A stretch of DNA of 64,000 nucleotides from Diphasiastrum complanatum. Lineage: Eukaryota > Streptophyta > Lycopodiopsida > Lycopodiales > Lycopodiaceae. The translations under genes were made by a program, and so were the position numbers. Within the stretch, counting starts at the first letter, position 1, and every line of letters starts with the position of its first letter. Below the pieces are notes generated by a model. That model made no database searches. It saw only the letters and a program-made list of their open reading frames with translations, and was not told the origin of the DNA. Shown here piece by piece: positions 58,015 through 64,000 of the stretch. The stretch is taken from the NCBI GenBank assembly GCA_029204225.1, contig CM055095.1, positions 24,647,190-24,711,189 on the forward strand. Reading direction: 5' to 3'.

Positions 58015-61000
58015 TTCAGCTTTAAATCTTCAAGCAGCACCTACTCAAGACAAACCTTTTGACGGATCTGCATTCCCCATCCGTTGAAGGTTAGGCAATA
58101 AGCTTCTTGAACTGAAAATTTTAGGATTATGTCCTGCATTTGTAGTGGTTCACAAGAATTCAGTACAGAACACAAGTTTAAGAATTTCAATGGATAAGTC
58201 CTTTCACAAATGATTCGCTTTCTGTGGAGAATTTAAAAGGTTGCACTGGGGAGATAGTTGTTTGTTTAGATGCGCTACAATGGTTCACAGCAAAATGTTC
58301 ATGTAGCTTTTGCAATGTAGACCAGAAAGCACCATCATTAATCTTAAAGGTTCATCGTCAAAGAAAAGCAGGAAACAACCAGACCGGTTGTCTTACCAAA
58401 CATCCGGCTATGACATGACAGATTTTCCAAGATACTGTATGACCGGTCCCTATGATTTACAGATCTTCGATCGTAGATTAACTTGCCGAGACAAATATTT
58501 AAGGCGGTAGAGATGAAGACTTGCAGTCTTGCAGTAAATAGGCCTATGCTTAAAAAGTAGAACGGCTAAGATTCGGCAGCATTGCAGACTGCAATGCCTT
58601 TGACAAGAAACGGAGACAAAATGCAGCAATTTTTTATGCTCAAACTTTAATTTCAAAATCTCACACTGGCATCTTCAACTGAAATCAAGATAAGCTTCTA
58701 TTGCAAAGGAATAGAAAAGCATGCTCTCGCACTATTGATGTCAACAGTCAACATCCAACTTGAGCCTATTACTTACAAGCCCAATTTATTAGAAGAACTA
58801 GTCAGGACTTAGTAATCCATTCTACTTAAACAGATTTTCCTTGAAATAACTACTCAGACATAATGACGACCCTCTGGGCCATAGTCTAATTCTGAGGAGG
58901 AAGGGAAGAAGGTAAAGGATCTTAAATTGCATGAACTGATTACAGGATCCCTGGTCAATTCTTTTGGTTAGATGTTATAGATATGTTAAAGCAACGATCC
59001 AATGAAGGAACCGGTATAATGGCTTGAGACTTCAGAAGAGCTGCTTGAGGTAATGCATCATGAATCCCACACCAGTTACGTAGGCTGGCAGCAATTTAAG
59101 TATAACTTGTTCAAACTTTCCTTCGCACGTGCGATTTCGAAGCTCCAGCTTGCTCAAAGCCTTTGAACTGTAGCGACAAATGAGATATACATTCATATTG
59201 TTAATTGGTCAGTGCGAAAGTGCATAACAGATGCCAGATTCAAGATTGTACTCCAATAAGTGGCATGCTGGCAAATAATTCCTTGATACCTTTCCTCTAC
59301 ATGAGGTAGGAGCTTGACTTCGATTAGTTAGACCAATGCGGACACACTGATGCCAGATTCAAGATGCGATAAAGAGCATTCACGAAAAGGAAAACATTGA
59401 TGCTAGATTCAAGATGAATCAATTCAGATTCTTGTAAGAAACTGTCTGCCTGTTAGACCAATCTCATTCACAAAATAATTCTTCACAATGAACATTTAGT
59501 CGATGAAGTTATTATTACTTAAGTGATTCCTGATGTTATTTTGAGCTTCTTCAAGATAATCCATTAGCCTAGGGGTATATTAGGCTCCTTTTAGAAAATG
59601 AAACCATTACAGTGAAGTACGTGCTCCTCTCGTTTTCCTTAAAAAAATTGAGCATCACTTATAACGTATTGACTCCCCGACGAGACACACCATGAATGCA
59701 AAGATTTATAGAGCTTCAATAGCATTATCTGATGAATGATATTTATCCAAGATTGCATCAGATTGATCCACCTTTGTATTTAGAGCTCTAAGTTTACAGA
59801 TCTGGTAATATTCCAATTACCTTGATTCAAGAACGAGCTGAAAATCAACTGAATGAATCGAAGAAGATAGGCCTGAAGTGGCTATTCTACATAATCATAA
59901 ACTGAACTACCATGCATGAATGCTTGTTAAGGGCTGCTCGGTGGCCAAAATATGTATGATTTCTGACCTTTGGAGACCAATCGCGAGGCCTTCTTTGCAG
60001 AATTCCGGATAAATACTTAAATGATGCAGTTCTGTAGCCAAAATGTGAAGAGTTTTTAGCTTTTGGGACCAATCGCAAAGCCTTCTTAGCAGAAACCTGA
60101 ATCAGTAGATGATGCAGTTGTGTGGCTAAAATGTGAATAGTTTTTCACCTTCAAAGACTTCTACGTAGAACATGAATAAATAAACAATGCAGCTCCGAGA
60201 CACAAATTTCCACCTACAACCTTCCTTATCAGCGGTTTCTAAATTCTCATCACCCTCTTGCTCAAATCACAAGCAAAACAGGCCTCTCAAATGTAGCATC
60301 CACTATGCTCCAATTCACACATCTCACATCAGAGGCCTAGAGATCCTCCAATCCATCTAATATGACACCAAGGTAATTGTAGCTCCAGTGAAGTGGCCGC
60401 AAGCGTTTGCATCCCACCTACACTCTGCCATGGGAATGCGGCCTTTTAAAGCTACAATGCCAAGCCGAAATGTAGCAATGATTACATGGAACAACAACTG
60501 TGACCAGCGCCTGGTGGCGAGGCAGTAACTGCTCTCAGCCACGCATCTGGATCGCGATTTCTGCACAAAAATGCAAAGCATGAGACAAAAGGGAAGATTG
60601 ATCCAGACTCTTCTCCCTTCTCCATATCTTCTATGCAAAAAGAAGAAGACAGGAAATCGATAATCCAATGATTAGTCTTAGTTAATCTTTATTTAATGAA
60701 GTCTCCTCTTTACCTCCCACCTAATCACCCTGGTTTATTAGTAATTAATGGTTTATTAATAGTATCTCTCTTCGGTCATGCGCGCAGCCAAAAGGTTATC
60801 TGCCATGTGCCTTGTGGCCATCCACCAATGGTAGAGGGAGTGGGGCCCCCCTCACCTCCTAGGGTTGGTTTTTAGACTGGTGAGCAAGGGGGCAAGTTTG
60901 CGGCATCACTCGGGAGTCGGAGCGATGAGAAGGTCGTGCTAAATTTGGGTGGACTCAAGGATTCTTAGGGTGGTTTCAGATTCAGAGCATGGCAAATGTC

Positions 61001-64000
61001 TATTGCCATGGATCTCACTCTTACGACGGATTTAGACTAGCGACAAGTCCCTTTTGCTGGGCCATTTCACTTGTTGCAAACTTTTGGAATCTTGGTAAGT
61101 GAGTTGCCGAGCAATGGACCACCCCCCTTTTCAAATCTGTCTGGCCCGTTTGAATCCCTAGCATACCATTGGTCCAATTTTTTGGAAGTTGCCCCATACA
61201 ACTCAACATGCCAAGCAATGTCCGTAGATCCAAAGAATGGGTTTGCCCCTACATGGCAAGTGTCTCATGTCACCTCATCTGCCACATGGTGACGACTTAG
61301 CTTAAGCATGAAAGGGGGAGACCCATTTTTCTTCCCAAAACTAGTGAAATAAACTCCATTTTAAGTTTGAGACTTGCTAGGCAATGAAATGAAGTGTGAA
61401 ACCACCTTTAAAAGATGGGACATAATAAAGAATAGTGACATCCTTGTTTTAGACTAACTCCCTAGCTTCCTCTACTCCATAGAAAGATTCTCTCTTCGAT
61501 TGGTTAAATTTGCAAATGGCTCTTTGTCTGGGGCCATTGAAGTTTGTCGAGCAATAAGGCCATGTATATAGAAGCCAACTTTTGCATAACTAATGTCCCT
61601 ACCAACCAATGTCACACATGGTAAGAACACAAGCTCAATGTGAAAGGAGAGAGGTCCTAATAACTCTGAATTAATGGCCCTCCATTTTCAATATGGGACA
61701 AAAGGGAACGATCTACCAGATCCGGAAATCACAATCATACTAGGATGGATAAAAATTTCGCGCATTACATTACAAGGCTATGCACTTGGTGTCCCCATCT
61801 AATACACAATTATCACAACATACAAGCACCTACTACCAAATAGTGAAGTAGACACCCATGGGAGTTAGTTGAAACTTAGCTATTCGACCCTTTAAAGCTT
61901 TTTAAAAAAAATTGGAAGCTACTATCGTGATGTGACGTAATTTTTTTTTTGTCTTGTCTTTTCAAGGGCTAGTAGTTGAAACTTTCGATACTTTATAGAA
62001 CTTTTGTTTCTAAAAGGCCAGAGGCCAAACTTTCCACATCCTCCAACTCGATGCATCCTACTTATTCAATCAATTTCACTAAGATCAACCCAAATGAGTC
62101 CTTAGAATGTTTATTTTGGTTTCGCTTTCTTATTATGTTAGGCCACTGGGTGTGCTTGGACATTAAGCATTGGTAAAGCCATGTGTATCTCAAGTCATAA
62201 ATAGAGGGTCTCACCTTTCTTGAAAAACGAGAATGGAAGCATCTAAATGTCATAATACTTGTAACCATGGACCAAACAACCAAAGCCTCTCCCAATGGTG
62301 AGAGAGAAAAGTCTACCACAGTGTATTCATCCATCTAAGCATGGACCAAACCCTTGTGAGGTCTATCACTTTGTTTGAATGGTGGAGAGAGTGGGTCCCC
62401 AGCCACATGGTTTGGCATTTAAACTTGTTTAAACTTATCAACTACTAAAGTGTAGTTGATAAGGGCTTTTGATAAAGATATACGTGACAAGGTAAATGAG
62501 ATACTTGTTGGATAAATTCTCATATCAAACTGATTATAATATATTGACACATCTTCTAGTATTCTTATCGTATTATTGACAAGTGTAGGTATGAAATTCT
62601 TGTTTTTCCTTCCTAACTAGATTCAATCTACATTGGCATTGTAGTCATCCCTCTACATGGGCAACTTCTTTGTCTTCTCACTTGGGATCTAACATAAGTC
62701 ATCCTTTTGGGAATGGAAGTTCTTAAAATTTTCAAATGGACTATAGTGATCAAACACATTTTCTCTTCTTGCCTTGCCTTCTCTCTCCTCATTCATATGC
62801 TCCAAGGCCTTCCCTTCCATGATTAAGCATCTCAAATGCTTCCTCTGGATTAGCAAATAAATTACTTTCCCTTACTACTCCCATAAGCACTTGTGGTCTA
62901 GTATACTCATAACTTAGAGAACCACTCGATATTAATTGAAATATCCAGCTCTTCTTGTAAACACTTCTTTGCTTCAATTCAACATATGTATAACTTGTCT
63001 CTTTCTTTTTAACCACAAGATACTCCAATCCTAGACATCATAGCTTAGCATTTGATTATCTACGCAAGTAAATACACAAGTTACAAAAAGTGACAATTAA
63101 CAAAACTGGACAGATGCAAGTTGGTGACCAGAAGCTCTTCGAGCTATACCAAGAAGCAAGCTAACTCTCATCAAACTTGACAATTGTATTTCTCAATTAC
63201 CACATCAAAGCAATAATTATAGATCATGTACAAGTTAGGGCTTAGTAGACACAAAACCCACCAGTCTAGGAATCTAGGAGTGAGAGACAAAAAGAACCGT
63301 AAAAGAAATGGTTAAAAATTGCAATTCTAATTCTCTCTCAATCATTAACGTTTCTAAAAAAGAAATAGTAGCAACATTCATGGAACATGGCTCCATGATA
63401 GCATGATAACATAATACAACAATATATTACATTTCAAAACGTCATGAGTGTAGAAAAAGGATTGTTGGAAGAAGGAAAGAATGCCTAGATAATAAAGAAA
63501 TGCATTTGATAGATGCCTCTATCGGGCTTTGAGGAATGATCATTTCTTCAATATATGACTACGCCTATCAAATTTGAACAATACTATCGCGATAGTTGCC
63601 ACATTCGATTTTACTTGATTCTAACTTTGAAATCATCAAAATCTTTGAGATTGATTTCGTAGACAAACACAAATAGAGATAAGATTGCTAGGTAGAAGTA
63701 TTTGATTGATTAGAAAAAAAATTGTAAGAGAACGTAATCAGATTATAGAGAAGCATACATTCATTTTGACATAATACTAAATGCAATAAAACTTTATGAT
63801 TGATTCAGAAATTAGCATGTACAAATTAGATGAATAAAGAGCACAAGAAAATAACGGATGTAGTTGTTGGAATTCATGCTCAAGCATTAGGTAATGAGCA
63901 TCCTGAAACTTGTTCATACTTATTCTAAAAAACTACACAAAAAATATGAAGGCTCAAAATTTTAACAAAGGGGCTCAAAATTTTAGCAAAGAATCAAATT
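58015..64000. other. FPP 5' flank and intergenic DNA without supported genes
   Basis: 58015-58080 is probably 5' UTR. A candidate upstream non-coding exon on the minus strand ends near 60565 or starts there (CTTTGCATTTTTGTGCAG followed by AAATCGCGATCC), unproven. From 60670 to 64000 I see only short frames; the minus-strand frame at 62789-63028 (79 codons, ending NPEEAFEMLNHGREGLGAYE) has no family I recognise. A 31-bp segment at 63549-63579 matches 45548-45580 in inverted orientation. Confidence 0.6.
59944..60202. repeat. Triple tandem repeat, about 90-bp unit, upstream of the FPP gene
   Basis: Three degenerate units start at 59944, 60037 and 60125. Each contains GCCAAAATGTGAA-like, GACCAATCGC (units 1-2), GCCTTCTT-GCAGAA and ATGATGCAGTTCTGT-like blocks. 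They lie about 1.9 kb upstream of the ATG, possibly in a promoter or 5' UTR intron. Confidence 0.8.

Noticed and set aside
60357-60668. 103-codon minus-strand frame upstream of FPP
   Set aside because: No family similarity, and it contains a likely splice acceptor; more plausibly 5' UTR or promoter DNA.

Overview
This is nuclear DNA of a land plant. The evidence is a filament-like plant protein gene with GT-AG introns, an expansin remnant, plant-type Ty1/copia and Ty3/gypsy retrotransposons primed by initiator tRNA-Met or tRNA-Asp, and pieces of a CACTA (En/Spm) transposase with its plant-specific accessory domains. The clade cannot be fixed from the window. AT-rich, heavily nested transposon sequence with one intron-poor host gene would suit a bryophyte, lycophyte, fern or other repeat-rich plant.

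Layout. 1-4.7 kb: fragments of a minus-strand copia and a minus-strand gypsy with their 5' LTRs. 5.1-7.1 kb: exon remnants of a CACTA-type accessory protein (DUF8039-like). 7.2-10.6 kb: a plus-strand copia gag/protease/integrase interrupted by a 1.57-kb palindromic gypsy derivative with a perfect target-site duplication. 10.6-17.3 kb: copia LTR A, a decayed minus-strand gypsy pol, a plus-strand gypsy LTR and copia LTR B. 17.7-23.1 kb: a minus-strand copia RT/integrase abutting a decayed multi-domain coding region I do not recognise. 23.2-26.6 kb: plus-strand copia ends with LTRs C, A and B. 26.7-27.1 kb: CACTA transposase DUF4218 domain. 27.1-30.9 kb: simple repeats, a broken alpha-expansin, a minisatellite and a TIR element.

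30.9-37.2 kb: a complete, recent copia element (737-bp LTRs differing at four sites, TSD AGGAT) whose integrase carries a frameshift and an Asp-to-Asn change at the first catalytic position. 37.2-45.6 kb: unique sequence and two truncated minus-strand copias. 46.0-47.3 kb: CACTA DUF4216 domain and subterminal-type repeats. 48.6-58.0 kb: the only intact host gene, a filament-like plant protein on the minus strand with five coding exons and a predicted 1443 residues. Its 4.4-kb first intron holds a rotted copia in antisense. 58-64 kb: mostly featureless upstream and intergenic DNA with one triple tandem repeat.

Apart from the coiled-coil protein gene the window is a nested-transposon landscape. 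Insertion order can be read from junctions: the palindromic element went cleanly into a copia gag, the intact copia went into unique DNA, and the two CACTA transposase domains, in collinear order on the same strand, are separated by about 19 kb of later insertions.
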